In this document: one piece after another, positions 45,387 to 52,811 of the stretch
How the letters are laid out: every line of letters starts with the position of its first letter
How positions within the stretch are numbered: the first letter of the stretch is position 1
Assembly: GCA_963851105.1 (NCBI GenBank)
Contig: CAWKNP010000003.1
Coordinates: forward strand, 1-64,000
Length of the DNA stretch: 64,000 bases
Origin: DATARN01 sp963851105
Lineage (GTDB): Bacteria > Actinomycetota > Acidimicrobiia > Acidimicrobiales > Palsa-688
Reading direction: 5' to 3'
Position numbers and translations under genes: made by a program
The notes under the pieces: model-generated
Seen by the model: only the letters and a program-made list of their open reading frames with translations
Databases searched by the model: none
Told to the model about the DNA's origin: nothing

Positions 45387-45691
45387 GAGAGGTTCCTTGC
45401 TCCGGGACGCCCCGGAAGTTCGGGCACGGGGTCGACGCCATAGCCGCCCCAGGGGTGACAGCGGCCCAGCCGGCGCACGGTGAGCCAGACGCCGCGAGCG
45501 GCGCCGTGGCGATGCAGGGCTTCGGCGGCATAGGCCGAGCAAGTCGGGGTGTAGCGACATGGGCCCGGCCTGCCCCGCCCGACCATCTGGTAGCACCGGA
45601 CCAGCGCGATGAGGGCGCGAGCCCCCCAGCTCGGCGGGCGTTCGTACGTTTCGACTGATTTGTCCAGCACTGACGCGTCGTGGGTGCTCAC
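45383..45691 (-). CDS. yidD: Membrane protein insertion efficiency factor YidD
   Basis: The 102-residue product contains the YidD signature: ARALIALVRCYQMVGRGRPG, CRYTPTCSAYAAEALHRHG and RLGRCHPWGGYGVDPVP, with three conserved Cys. It assists YidC at the membrane. The GTG start at 45691 overlaps the rnpA stop (GTGA) and its own stop overlaps the yidC start, so rnpA, yidD and yidC are translationally chained. Confidence 0.93.
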   Translation of the reverse strand: MSTHDASVLDKSVETYERPPSWGARALIALVRCYQMVGRGRPGPCRYTPTCSAYAAEALHRHGAARGVWLTVRRLGRCHPWGGYGVDPVPELPGRPGARNLS

Positions 45692-46089
45692 GACGGAGCC
45701 TGGCTGGCGGCCTGCGGACGCGACGCCGGGCGCCGGGTCTCCTTTTGCCAGATGGCGTCGAGCGCTCGCATCACAGTGAGTCGAAGTTCTCCGAACCGCA
45801 GGGGGGTGGCATGGGGAGCAACGCCGATCAGGTACATGCCAGGTCGTAGCTGCGCCCCCATCTCGGTGAGGATGGTACGTAGCTGGCGCCGGATCCGGTT
45901 TCGCTCGACGGCATTGCCGACTTTGCGCCCTATGGCATACGCCACGCGGGGAGGTTCCGCCGGGTTTCCGTTGACAAAGGATACCGTGACGGGGCCGATA
46001 CGAACCCGGGTGGGCCGGGAGCTGTCGGTTGCGTGGCGCGGTAGATGGAAGGCCCGAAAGGAATCGCGTCCCCGGACCCGCCAGATCAG
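45688..46089 (-). CDS. rnpA: Ribonuclease P protein component, probable CTG start overlapping rpmH stop
   Basis: Protein subunit of RNase P, which matures tRNA 5' ends. The signature AYAIGRKVGNAVERNRIRRQ is intact. There is no ATG, GTG or TTG where the family begins; a CTG at 46089 gives LIWRVRGRDSFRAF, matching the usual start of related proteins, and overlaps the rpmH TGA as CTGA. The same frame is open upstream to 46305 through the whole of rpmH, with an ATG at 46224, so an extended form with rpmH nested inside it (as described in Thermus) is the alternative. From the CTG the protein is 133 residues. Confidence 0.9.
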   Translation of the reverse strand: MIWRVRGRDSFRAFHLPRHATDSSRPTRVRIGPVTVSFVNGNPAEPPRVAYAIGRKVGNAVERNRIRRQLRTILTEMGAQLRPGMYLIGVAPHATPLRFGELRLTVMRALDAIWQKETRRPASRPQAASQAPS

Positions 46090-46220
46090 GCCGACAGGCG
46101 CTGGCGACCCTTGCGCCGGCGTGCCTGCAGGATGGCCCGGCCAGCGCGGGTCTCCATCCGGTGGCGAAAGCCGTGCTTCTTGCTTCGCCTGCGATTGTTC
46201 GGCTGAAATGTCCGCTTCAC
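46086..46220 (-). CDS. rpmH: 50S ribosomal protein bL34
   Basis: 44 residues in a frame of its own: it starts with GTG at 46220 (VKRTFQPNNRRRSKKHGFRH) and continues RMETRAGRAILQARRRKGRQ before the stop at 46086. This is the complete bL34, too short for automatic detection and lying within the longer open frame of rnpA. In most bacteria rpmH is divergent from dnaA; here the upstream neighbour is instead a DUF4190-type membrane protein, and dnaA lies about 45 kb away. Confidence 0.95.
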   Translation of the reverse strand: MKRTFQPNNRRRSKKHGFRHRMETRAGRAILQARRRKGRQRLSA

Positions 46221-46436
46221 TCATGGCCTCCTCGGTCCCGGCCGCACCTGCTTCACCGCGGCTCGGCGTCGGCTGCCACGCGTCAGCCCAACGGCCCGCT
46301 GGCACGAGTTTATCCTACGACCCCCGTAGCTCGGCCGCCACTGCGGGGAAAACCCAAGTCTGCCTCTTTCCGTCACCCCGCTGGGTTACCGACGGTCCGA
46401 TACCCTCGTGACGGGGCAAATCGCGGAGGGGCGAAC

Positions 46437-47069
46437 ATGGGCTTCGACTCGTCGGCCAACCAGGGTGACGGTAGTCCCGAGGGATTGGACGCGCCCCCGG
46501 GCAACTACCCCTCGACGCCGGCCCGCCCGGCCGGCAGCACCAATCCGCCGTTTCCGCCCCCGGGCTACGTTCCGCCCACCCCTGGCAACGTTCCGCCCAC
46601 CGGGGGCGGTTGGCCCGCGCCCGGCTTACCCGGCAGCCCGTATGGCGCCCCCGGCCCTCCGCCGCCCTCCGGCCCGCCATCATCGCCGCCCTACCAGGGG
46701 TACACGCCGCCGCCGCCGGGGTACGGGCCGCCGCCCAGCGCCTACGGCACCTATCCCAGCTATGGCTACGGCGCCGCGCCCCGCCGCACTGACGGCACCG
46801 CCATCACCGCCCTGATCCTGGCCATCGTGTCGTTCGTCGTGTGCCCTGTTATCCCCGCGGTGATCGCCCTTGCCATGATTCCGAGCTCCCGGCGCACGAT
46901 CATGGCGTCGGGGGGCACGGTCGAGGGCCTCGGCCTGCTGACCGCGGCCAAGGTGATCGCATGGATCCACCTCGGCCTCGTTCTGGTGGGCGTCGCCTTC
47001 TTCGTTGTCGCGGTGGCCATCTCTGCCGGGACGTCGTCCAATGCTCTGGCGAGGATCGTCACCGGCTGA
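46437..47069 (+). CDS. Proline-rich DUF4190-like membrane protein
   Basis: 210 residues. The first 110 or so are Pro/Gly/Tyr-rich (repeats such as PPGYVPPTPGNVPPTGGG and PPPGYGPPPSAYG). Two hydrophobic helices follow (AITALILAIVSFVVCPVIPA; IHLGLVLVGVAFFVVAVAIS) separated by a loop RTIMASGGTVEGLGLLTAAK that fits DUF4190. Such proteins are common in actinobacteria and of unknown role. The ATG at 46437 has GGAGGGG upstream. It is divergent from rpmH and so sits where dnaA normally would. Confidence 0.8.
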   Translation: MGFDSSANQGDGSPEGLDAPPGNYPSTPARPAGSTNPPFPPPGYVPPTPGNVPPTGGGWPAPGLPGSPYGAPGPPPPSGPPSSPPYQGYTPPPPGYGPPPSAYGTYPSYGYGAAPRRTDGTAITALILAIVSFVVCPVIPAVIALAMIPSSRRTIMASGGTVEGLGLLTAAKVIAWIHLGLVLVGVAFFVVAVAISAGTSSNALARIVTG

Positions 47070-47301
47070 ACCTTGTAAGGCAGGGGCCATCGGGCTGGCT
47101 GCCAGTGGGACCGGGGGAGTGGTGGAGTCCTCGTGCCGGCGGCGCTGCTGCTGGATCCTCGCCGAGGTGGCGGAAAGCAACTCGACCCGATCTTTCCGGT
47201 CCCATGCGATCCTCGACGCCCCTGCGCGATCGCAGGGCTGGGAAAAGGGGTTGGTCGGGGTCCGGGTTTCCACAGCCCAGCGGACTCATACACTCGGCGG
47301 G

Positions 47302-48246
47302 ATGCGCCGGCCCTACCTCGTGTTGTGCGGGGTAACCGCAGGCTGGGGCACCATCCCCGTACTGGTCGGGTGGGTCGACCTCCCGGCGCCGCTCATCGTG
47401 GGCATCCGGTTGTGGACGGCGACGGTGTGCCTGGGCGCTGTGCTCCTGGTCGGCGAATGGCGGGCCCGGCGCCGTCCTGGGGAGGCGCCACGCCCCGCGC
47501 CCCGGGTCTTCTCGGCCCGGCCTGTCCTGTGCGCCTTGGTCGCGCTCGTCCTGGCGGCGCACTGGCTGGCGCTGTTCGCGGCGTACAAGCGGGCGCCGGC
47601 GGGCACCGTGATCCTCATCGTCTACCTGGCACCGCTCGGAGTCGCCGCCCTGGCGCCCCGCCTCCTCGGGGAACCGCTGGGGGGCCGGACGGTTGCGGCC
47701 TTGGCGGTGGCGACGGCCGGTTTCTGCCTGGTCGCGGCGCCGACCGTGCGCGCCGCGGGCATCGCCGGCCTGGTCCTGGCGCTCGTGGCGGCGGCGCTGT
47801 TCGTGGCGTTGATCCTGCTGTCCAAGCCCCTGGCGTCGATTTACGGCGGGTTGCGCCTGGCGTTCATCGAACTGGCCGGTGCCGGGGTGGTGCTGGTGCC
47901 AGTGGCCCTCGCCATTGCCTGGCCGGCGCCCGCCTGGTCGTGGCTCTGGATCGTCGTCCTGGGCGTGGCGCATACCGCCATCGGCATCACGTTGTACCTC
48001 AGCGTGCTGGCCCGAATACCGGCCACCCACGTGGGCATTCTCGGCTATCTCGAGCCGGTCGCAGTGGTGATCGCAGCGTGGCTGGTGCTCGGTCAGCGAC
48101 CCTCCCCGGCGACCGTTGCCGGCGGTGTCCTGGTCGTGGCCGCCGGCGTCCTCGTCGCCGCTTCCGGCCGGCGGACCAGAAAGGCGAGCCAGAGGACCCG
48201 AGGGTCGCGGCGGGGGATCGAGGCCCCTGCGGTACCGTCGCTGTGA
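47302..48246 (+). CDS. EamA/DMT family transporter
   Basis: Ten predicted membrane helices in two EamA repeats (for example GVTAGWGTIPVLVGWVDLP and VGILGYLEPVAVVIAAWLVL), with the conserved loop of the family after helix 9. Members export metabolites such as amino acids or sugars; the substrate cannot be told. The ATG at 47302 starts MRRPYLVLCG. The stop overlaps the next ATG (TGATG), suggesting an operon with the small membrane protein downstream. Confidence 0.88.
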   Translation: MRRPYLVLCGVTAGWGTIPVLVGWVDLPAPLIVGIRLWTATVCLGAVLLVGEWRARRRPGEAPRPAPRVFSARPVLCALVALVLAAHWLALFAAYKRAPAGTVILIVYLAPLGVAALAPRLLGEPLGGRTVAALAVATAGFCLVAAPTVRAAGIAGLVLALVAAALFVALILLSKPLASIYGGLRLAFIELAGAGVVLVPVALAIAWPAPAWSWLWIVVLGVAHTAIGITLYLSVLARIPATHVGILGYLEPVAVVIAAWLVLGQRPSPATVAGGVLVVAAGVLVAASGRRTRKASQRTRGSRRGIEAPAVPSL

Positions 48247-48545
48247 TGGCAGCAGCTCTGGTGACGCCGCTCCTGAGCGCAGCCGCAGCCGGGGCCGCGG
48301 CCGCGCCCTCGTCGGGCAACAACGACCTTTTCGGGGGTACCGACCTCCTCCGCCTGCTCGTCGCGGCCTTCGGAGGCGCCCTCGTCGTCGGCAACGTCCT
48401 AGCCCGGATCCGCCCCCCTTCGCGTGTCGCGACCGGCGACGACAACTCGCCGCCCGCCAAACCGCCGCTGGCTCGCAGCATCACCATGATCGCCATCGGC
48501 ATGGTCGTGGTGATCTGGGCCCTGGCGACTCTCATCTCGGGTTAG
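48246..48545 (+). CDS. Small two-helix membrane protein
   Basis: 99 residues coupled to the EamA gene by a TGATG overlap. Three hydrophobic stretches (the first Ala-rich, possibly a signal; LLRLLVAAFGGALVVGNVLA; ITMIAIGMVVVIWALATLI) surround a short charged loop. No family is recognised. It is probably an integral membrane protein. Confidence 0.6.
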   Translation: MAAALVTPLLSAAAAGAAAAPSSGNNDLFGGTDLLRLLVAAFGGALVVGNVLARIRPPSRVATGDDNSPPAKPPLARSITMIAIGMVVVIWALATLISG

Positions 48546-49000
48546 CCGGCGGCGGGGCCTGGTCATCAGACATGCTCCACCCGCTCGCGTGCGGCGACGA
48601 CTCGGCACCTGGGTCTCCGGGTCGACATCGCGCAGCCTGACAGGCGGCTCACGGGAGCGTTCTCGTTGCTATCCCGGCGGTTGCCGGCCCCGGGGACGCC
48701 TGGCGTGCGGCTGCCCCCTCGATTCGCCATTGAACTTGCGGGGTTTATTGTTTCTTGTGGGCTTTGATGTCGTCCTACGACGATAAAGCCCGCAGGTTTG
48801 CCTAAAGCCCACAGGTTCGTCCCATCTCACGACCACCTGCTTGGCGAGGGAAGGCCGAAGGCCGCCGCCTGCCGCCCGTGCCGCTACAGCCCACTGCGCC
48901 GCGAAACGGGCGGATGGGCAAGGTTTCCCGGCCCCGTGGGGGCGCCTATCCGCAGTAGCGTCCGATGGGCAACGGTTGCAACCACCGGACGGAGGCGCGT
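48546..49000. other. Intergenic region with nested repeat
   Basis: No supported gene. The main feature is the nested inverted repeat at 48732 to 48819, described separately. The remaining sequence shows no RNA gene or conserved motif that I can identify. Confidence 0.5.
48732..48819. repeat. Nested double inverted repeat, copy B
   Basis: Same architecture as copy A at 22003. The outer arms are GAACTTGCGGGGTTTA (48732) and TAAAGCCCACAGGTTC (48803), 13 of 16 complementary. The inner arms are CTTGTGGGCTTT (48754) and AAAGCCCGCAGG (48785), 10 of 12 complementary, with a 19-base loop. The right-hand side AAAGCCCACAGGTTCGT is identical in both copies. The two sites are 26.7 kb apart in unrelated contexts, so this is a dispersed family. 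Confidence 0.75.
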
Positions 49001-49180
49001 GTGCTGGCCGAACTGACCTTCAAGGTCGTGTACGAGTACACCGACGATCACTCGCTCGAGTTCCACACCCGCCAGGCGGAAGACCTGACCCGCCAGGCGC
49101 TGGCCGGCCACGCCGCCATGTTCGACGTCGAGGTCCTCGGCCGCCGGGCGCCGATCGACGATTTCGCTCCGTCCGACTGA
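49001..49180 (+). CDS. Small acidic hypothetical protein
   Basis: 59 residues starting with GTG at 49001 (VLAELTFKVVYEYTDDHSLE) with GGAGG five bases before it. The sequence reads as a compact alpha/beta fold and ends in VEVLGRRAPIDDFAPSD. No membrane segment or known motif is present. It lies 30 bases upstream of the PycTM gene and may be in the same operon. It is far too small to be the cyclase of a Pycsar system. Confidence 0.6.
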   Translation: MLAELTFKVVYEYTDDHSLEFHTRQAEDLTRQALAGHAAMFDVEVLGRRAPIDDFAPSD

Positions 49181-49210
49181 GGCTCGTCAGCCCGCAGAGA
49201 CAGGCACCGA

Positions 49211-49912
49211 GTGTCCGCGGTCACGCCGGGAGGCAGCGACATGCCCCCACAGATCATCGGCTCGCTCGATCCTGCGCTGGGGCCGGTCGTCGACGATCTC
49301 ACCTCGGGCCTGGAGGGGTCCCTGTCCTTGGCCGATGCTGGGGGCGTTGCCGGTGAGGTCGCCGGTCAGGCCGTTTCGATCGCAGAGGTCACGTACCTCG
49401 CCGAGCACCTCGTCCAAGAAGCGCGCCAGGAGCTGGCCCAGGCCGAGGCCAAATCCGTCTGGCTCCTGAGTGCCGCCGTCATCGCTCTCGGCGCGGTGGT
49501 CTCGGGTTTGATCAGCGGCAACTGGAGCCCCAATCAGCTCAGTTCACCAGTGGCCGAAGGCGTCCTGTGGATGGGTCTGGCGGCGTCGGCAGCCGGCGTC
49601 TACCTGCTCGCCATGGCCCTCATCCCGAAGCTGATCAACGATGCCGAGAAACATCGCCTGACGTACTTCGGTCACGCCGCGCTCTACGGCGGCAAAGGAA
49701 CGTCCCGCCAGGCGATGCGCGCCGAGCTCGGCGCCGCGCTGGTGGCCGCCGCGGGCGGGGGCAACGACATCGACCGCCTCGCCGACCGCCTGTACGACAT
49801 CAGCTCGATCGTGCTCAAGAAGTACAAGCGGATCCGCAAGGCCATCCAGGCCCTCGGCCTCAGTGCGTTGCTCGTCGGTCTCGCCATGGCCCTCGAGGCC
49901 ATCGCCCACTAA
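49211..49912 (+). CDS. PycTM (DUF5706)-like membrane protein, Pycsar effector family
   Basis: 233 residues. An N-terminal helical region (HLVQEARQELAQAEAKS) leads into two membrane helices (VWLLSAAVIALGAVVSGLIS; GVLWMGLAASAAGVYLLAMA). The region HRLTYFGHAALYGG and DRLADRLYDISSIVLKKYKR, followed by a final helix (IQALGLSALLVGLAMALEA), matches the PycTM architecture (tyrosine-glycine motif then a Q/R-x-L-x-I-x4-K-Y pattern). In Pycsar defence such proteins sense cyclic pyrimidine nucleotides and disrupt the membrane. No nucleotide cyclase lies nearby, so this is an orphan. The start is GTG at 49211; an ATG lies at 49241. Confidence 0.7.
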   Translation: MSAVTPGGSDMPPQIIGSLDPALGPVVDDLTSGLEGSLSLADAGGVAGEVAGQAVSIAEVTYLAEHLVQEARQELAQAEAKSVWLLSAAVIALGAVVSGLISGNWSPNQLSSPVAEGVLWMGLAASAAGVYLLAMALIPKLINDAEKHRLTYFGHAALYGGKGTSRQAMRAELGAALVAAAGGGNDIDRLADRLYDISSIVLKKYKRIRKAIQALGLSALLVGLAMALEAIAH

Positions 49913-50153
49913 GGCCATCGCCCGCTCGGTACCTGCGGGAACGGAAGCCTTCGCCTCTCCGATCGAGTAGCGGGCCGGGCCCCAGGAAGTTGAGGACGAT
50001 CGCGGCCGGCAGCCGTCGCTCCGGCGGCGAGCGATGGGGAGGGCTCGTCGATGAGGCCCAGGCAGTCCACGAAAACATCACTCCCCCAAATGTCTGGCTC
50101 ACCGGCTGACCAGTCATCTGAGCCAGGGCCTTTGGTAGGGTGCGGGCCGCTTT

Positions 50154-50224
50154 GCGAGCGTAGTTCAGCGGCAGAACATCAGCTTCCCAAGCTGAGAACG
50201 CGGGTTCGATTCCCGTCGCTCGCT
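50154..50224 (+). tRNA. tRNA-Gly (anticodon CCC)
   Basis: The 71-base cloverleaf is complete: acceptor GCGAGCG pairs with CGCTCGC, D arm TAGTTCAGCGGCAGAAC, anticodon arm TCAGC-TTCCCAA-GCTGA with anticodon CCC, and T arm CGGGTTCGATTCCCG. The discriminator base is T. CCA is not encoded. It marks the left edge of a stretch that looks accessory. Confidence 0.95.
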
Positions 50225-50356
50225 CTTGCGCAAGTGCTGGTCAGGCGCATGATCGCTGGTGCCAGAGGGTTCTCGCTTGGCCGCTTGAGGCCGGGCGTGC
50301 CATATACGTGCCACAACTGCGGTAGATCCTCCGTGGCCGGAACCCATGGGGCAGTG

Positions 50357-50815
50357 TCATGGCGCCCAAGCTCCGGCGATCTGCCGGGTGGCGACATTGA
50401 GCCGGTTCCACACGTTGATGTTGGCGATATCGAGGATGATCGCGGCCAGCGTCGGTTCATCGTAGTGGCGGGCCGCCTCGTCGAAGATCGCGTCGGGTAC
50501 GGGGTCGGCTCGGTCGCTGAGTCGAGTGAGGGCTTCGGTCAAGGCCAGGGCGGCCCGCTCGGCGTCGGTGAAATACGGCGTGTCCCTCCAGGCCGCGACT
50601 GCGAACAGGCGCTCGTCGGTTTCCCCTGCCCGCTTGGCGATGCGGGCGTGCCCGTCGATGCACACACTGCAGCCGTTGATCTGACTGGCCCGGATGTGCA
50701 TGAGCTCGACGGTGCGCGTCGCCACGCCAGCGTCCTCTACCGACTTGCCGAGCGCTTGGAGGGCGTTCATGGCGCCAGGAACGGTCATTGCTGGGTGGTC
50801 CATCCGCGGTTGCAT
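50357..50815 (-). CDS. AhpD-like / carboxymuconolactone decarboxylase family protein
   Basis: 152 residues with the AhpD redox centre MHIRASQINGCSVCIDGHAR (C-x-x-C-x3-H). Family members act as alkylhydroperoxidase partners. The rest of the fold is seen in DTPYFTDAERAALALTEALT and the C-terminal helix NVWNRLNVATRQIAG. The partner reductase is not nearby. It is on the same strand as the SDR gene but separated by about 295 bases in which I see no gene. Confidence 0.9.
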   Translation of the reverse strand: MQPRMDHPAMTVPGAMNALQALGKSVEDAGVATRTVELMHIRASQINGCSVCIDGHARIAKRAGETDERLFAVAAWRDTPYFTDAERAALALTEALTRLSDRADPVPDAIFDEAARHYDEPTLAAIILDIANINVWNRLNVATRQIAGAWAP

Positions 50816-51109
50816 CGTGACTCTCCTTCATATGGCTGGGATTCGTTCGTCACTGCTGTGACCGATCACGATGTCGGCCCTCGATCCGACGGACGAGGTT
50901 CCATCTCGTCGCCCTCAGGACGGCTGCGGTTGTCTCATCGACGAATGGCGATCGGCGAGATCGACAGCAGCGGCGCCGATTCTTGAGGACAGTCGAGGTT
51001 GGCGGCCCCTAGCAGAGGCGTTGATTGGCAGACGGCCCCAGCGGCGGTGGACGGTGGCGCTGTTCGACGGTGCCGTCGTGGCGGCAGAGGCAGTGGCGCG
51101 CCGCATTGG

Positions 51110-51916
51110 TCAGACCATGATCTTCCCGCCCGCGACGTCGAGGGTGATGCCGGTGATCCATGACGACTCGGATGAGGCGAGGAATAGGGCGGCGGCCGCT
51201 ACGTCGACGGGTTGGCCGATTCGTCCGAGGGGGAAGGTGGCGCCGATCGCCGCCCGCTGTTCGGGGGTTGTCGAGAAGCGGAGCTTGTCGTTTTCGACAG
51301 ACGAGGGGGCGATGCAGTTGACCCTGATCCCGTTGCCGGCGAGTTCGTTGGCCAGGTGGCGGGTGAAGGCCACGACGCCAGCCTTGGCCGCGGCGTAGGC
51401 AGCCGAGGACCGGGCCGGCTGGCGGGCGGCGGCCGATGCCATGGTGATGATCACCCCGCTGCGCTGGGCGATCATGGCGGGCAGGAAGGCCGACACCGTC
51501 AGAAAGGTTGAGGTGAGGTCGCTTTCGACGACCCTGCGCCAGTGGGCGGCGGTCTCGGCCGCGGTGGGCACCGGCATCCCGTTGCCGCCCGCGAAAGGGG
51601 CGAGGATGTCGACTGGACCAAGCTGGTCAATGACGGTTCGGCGTAGCGCGTCGATGTCGGCTTCTACGGTGCAGTCCGCGACCACGCCGATCGCCCGGCC
51701 ACCGGCGGCGGTGATGGCGTCGACGGTGGTTTTGAGGGCGGCTGGGTCTCGGCCGACGACCGCGACCGAGGCACCATGGGCTGCCAGGCTGACGGCGGTG
51801 GCGGCGCCGATACCCCGCGAACCGCCGGTCACGACCGCGACCGTGCCGGAAATCCCGGGATACACGGCCCGGACGGCGCTGGTCTCCGAATCAGCGAAGG
51901 AAGGGTTTTTAGTCAT
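51110..51916 (-). CDS. Short-chain dehydrogenase/reductase
   Basis: Classical SDR of 268 residues. The cofactor motif is VAVVTGGSRGIGAATAVSLA (TGxxxGIG), with FAGGNG in the NAG position, catalytic Ser in ITMASAAARQ and the YxxxK motif SSAAYAAAKAGVVAFTRHLA. The ATG at 51916 is preceded by CGGAGGAA. The substrate is unknown. It is downstream of the DUF4386-like gene (58-base gap), so they may be one operon under the MarR regulator. Confidence 0.92.
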   Translation of the reverse strand: MTKNPSFADSETSAVRAVYPGISGTVAVVTGGSRGIGAATAVSLAAHGASVAVVGRDPAALKTTVDAITAAGGRAIGVVADCTVEADIDALRRTVIDQLGPVDILAPFAGGNGMPVPTAAETAAHWRRVVESDLTSTFLTVSAFLPAMIAQRSGVIITMASAAARQPARSSAAYAAAKAGVVAFTRHLANELAGNGIRVNCIAPSSVENDKLRFSTTPEQRAAIGATFPLGRIGQPVDVAAAALFLASSESSWITGITLDVAGGKIMV

Positions 51917-51974
51917 CGAGATTCCTCCGTCACGGGTCGTTTCGAGGCAGTCGTCGTGCACGTCCTGAGGTCGA

Positions 51975-52724
51975 TCAAAGCGCGCCCAGCGCCACGGCGT
52001 TGCTCCGTTGCCGGTTGCGGGGCAGCAGGGCGGCGGCGGCAATCAGCCAGGCGTAACCGGCGAACCGGGCGATAGGAAGCAGGATGGCGAAGCCGTGTAC
52101 CGCGACGCTCAGCGTCGCGACCTCAGCGGCGAGGGCGATGGCGACGCCAGTAAACGCCACCGCGCGCGGAAGGAGCTGACCAAAGGCGGCGACCACCGCA
52201 ATGCCGGCGATGAGCAAACCGAGCGGGACGACATGACCCGGGCCTCCAGTCAGGAAGGCGAAGTCTTGGAAGGCGCGTGCCACGCCGATGTTGTCCCGGA
52301 CGCCCGGTTGGGCCAGTACCCATTGGGCGCTGGCGGAAACAATCAACATGGCCGACGCCAGCACCCCGCCCGCCAGGGCGATGGTGGCGCCGGGGGCCCG
52401 TATGCCGAGGTGGTGCATCCGGGCGGAGACGGCGGCGGCGAATATGGCCATGGGGATGGCAGCGGCGAACTGCAACAACGCGCTGATAACGAGGGCACTG
52501 TGGTGGGCTGCCAGGTACGACGACAGGGTGGTGATCGAGGCGTAGGGGGATGGGAAGTGGGCGCCCCCGGTGGCTGCGCCCACGCCGACGATGCTCCCGA
52601 CGAAGAGGCCGGTGAAGATCACGGCGAGCGCGACGAGGGGTGGTCCTTGGGCCCCTCCGGAGCCGTTGCCCCCACGGTGACGAGTAGTGGCCGTGCGGTT
52701 GGTCCAGTCGGTCGTGGTGGTCAT
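51975..52724 (-). CDS. Multi-helix membrane protein, DUF4386-like
   Basis: 249 residues with six or so hydrophobic helices (for example PPLVALAVIFTGLFVGSIVG, AIFAAAVSARMHHLGIRAPG, VVPLGLLIAGIAVVAAFGQL). The form YLAAHHSALVISALLQFAAA is close to DUF4386 membrane proteins. Function unknown. It is divergent from the MarR regulator, with an AT-rich dyad between, so it is probably the regulated target. Confidence 0.65.
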   Translation of the reverse strand: MTTTTDWTNRTATTRHRGGNGSGGAQGPPLVALAVIFTGLFVGSIVGVGAATGGAHFPSPYASITTLSSYLAAHHSALVISALLQFAAAIPMAIFAAAVSARMHHLGIRAPGATIALAGGVLASAMLIVSASAQWVLAQPGVRDNIGVARAFQDFAFLTGGPGHVVPLGLLIAGIAVVAAFGQLLPRAVAFTGVAIALAAEVATLSVAVHGFAILLPIARFAGYAWLIAAAALLPRNRQRSNAVALGAL

Positions 52725-52765
52725 GTCATCCCTCCTTGCTGAACGATTTTATCATGCTACTCATG

Positions 52766-52788
52766 AATGATTCAATCGACAAATCATT
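52766..52788. promoter_or_regulatory. MarR operator-like inverted repeat
   Basis: AATGATT, nine bases, AATCATT: a perfect 7-base dyad in an AT-rich stretch between the divergent DUF4386-like gene (start 52724) and marR gene (start 52812). Spacing and location fit a MarR autoregulatory operator controlling both genes. Confidence 0.55.
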
Positions 52789-52811
52789 TCTTGGTGATAT
52801 AGGTTGTGGGT

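Noticed and set aside
50225..50356. Possible integrase remnant after tRNA-Gly
   Set aside because: Short minus-strand frames running into the tRNA are common translation artefacts, and no recombinase motif is present.
50816..51109. Open frames between the AhpD-like and SDR genes
   Set aside because: Their composition and lack of ribosome sites suggest shadows; no gene is supported here.
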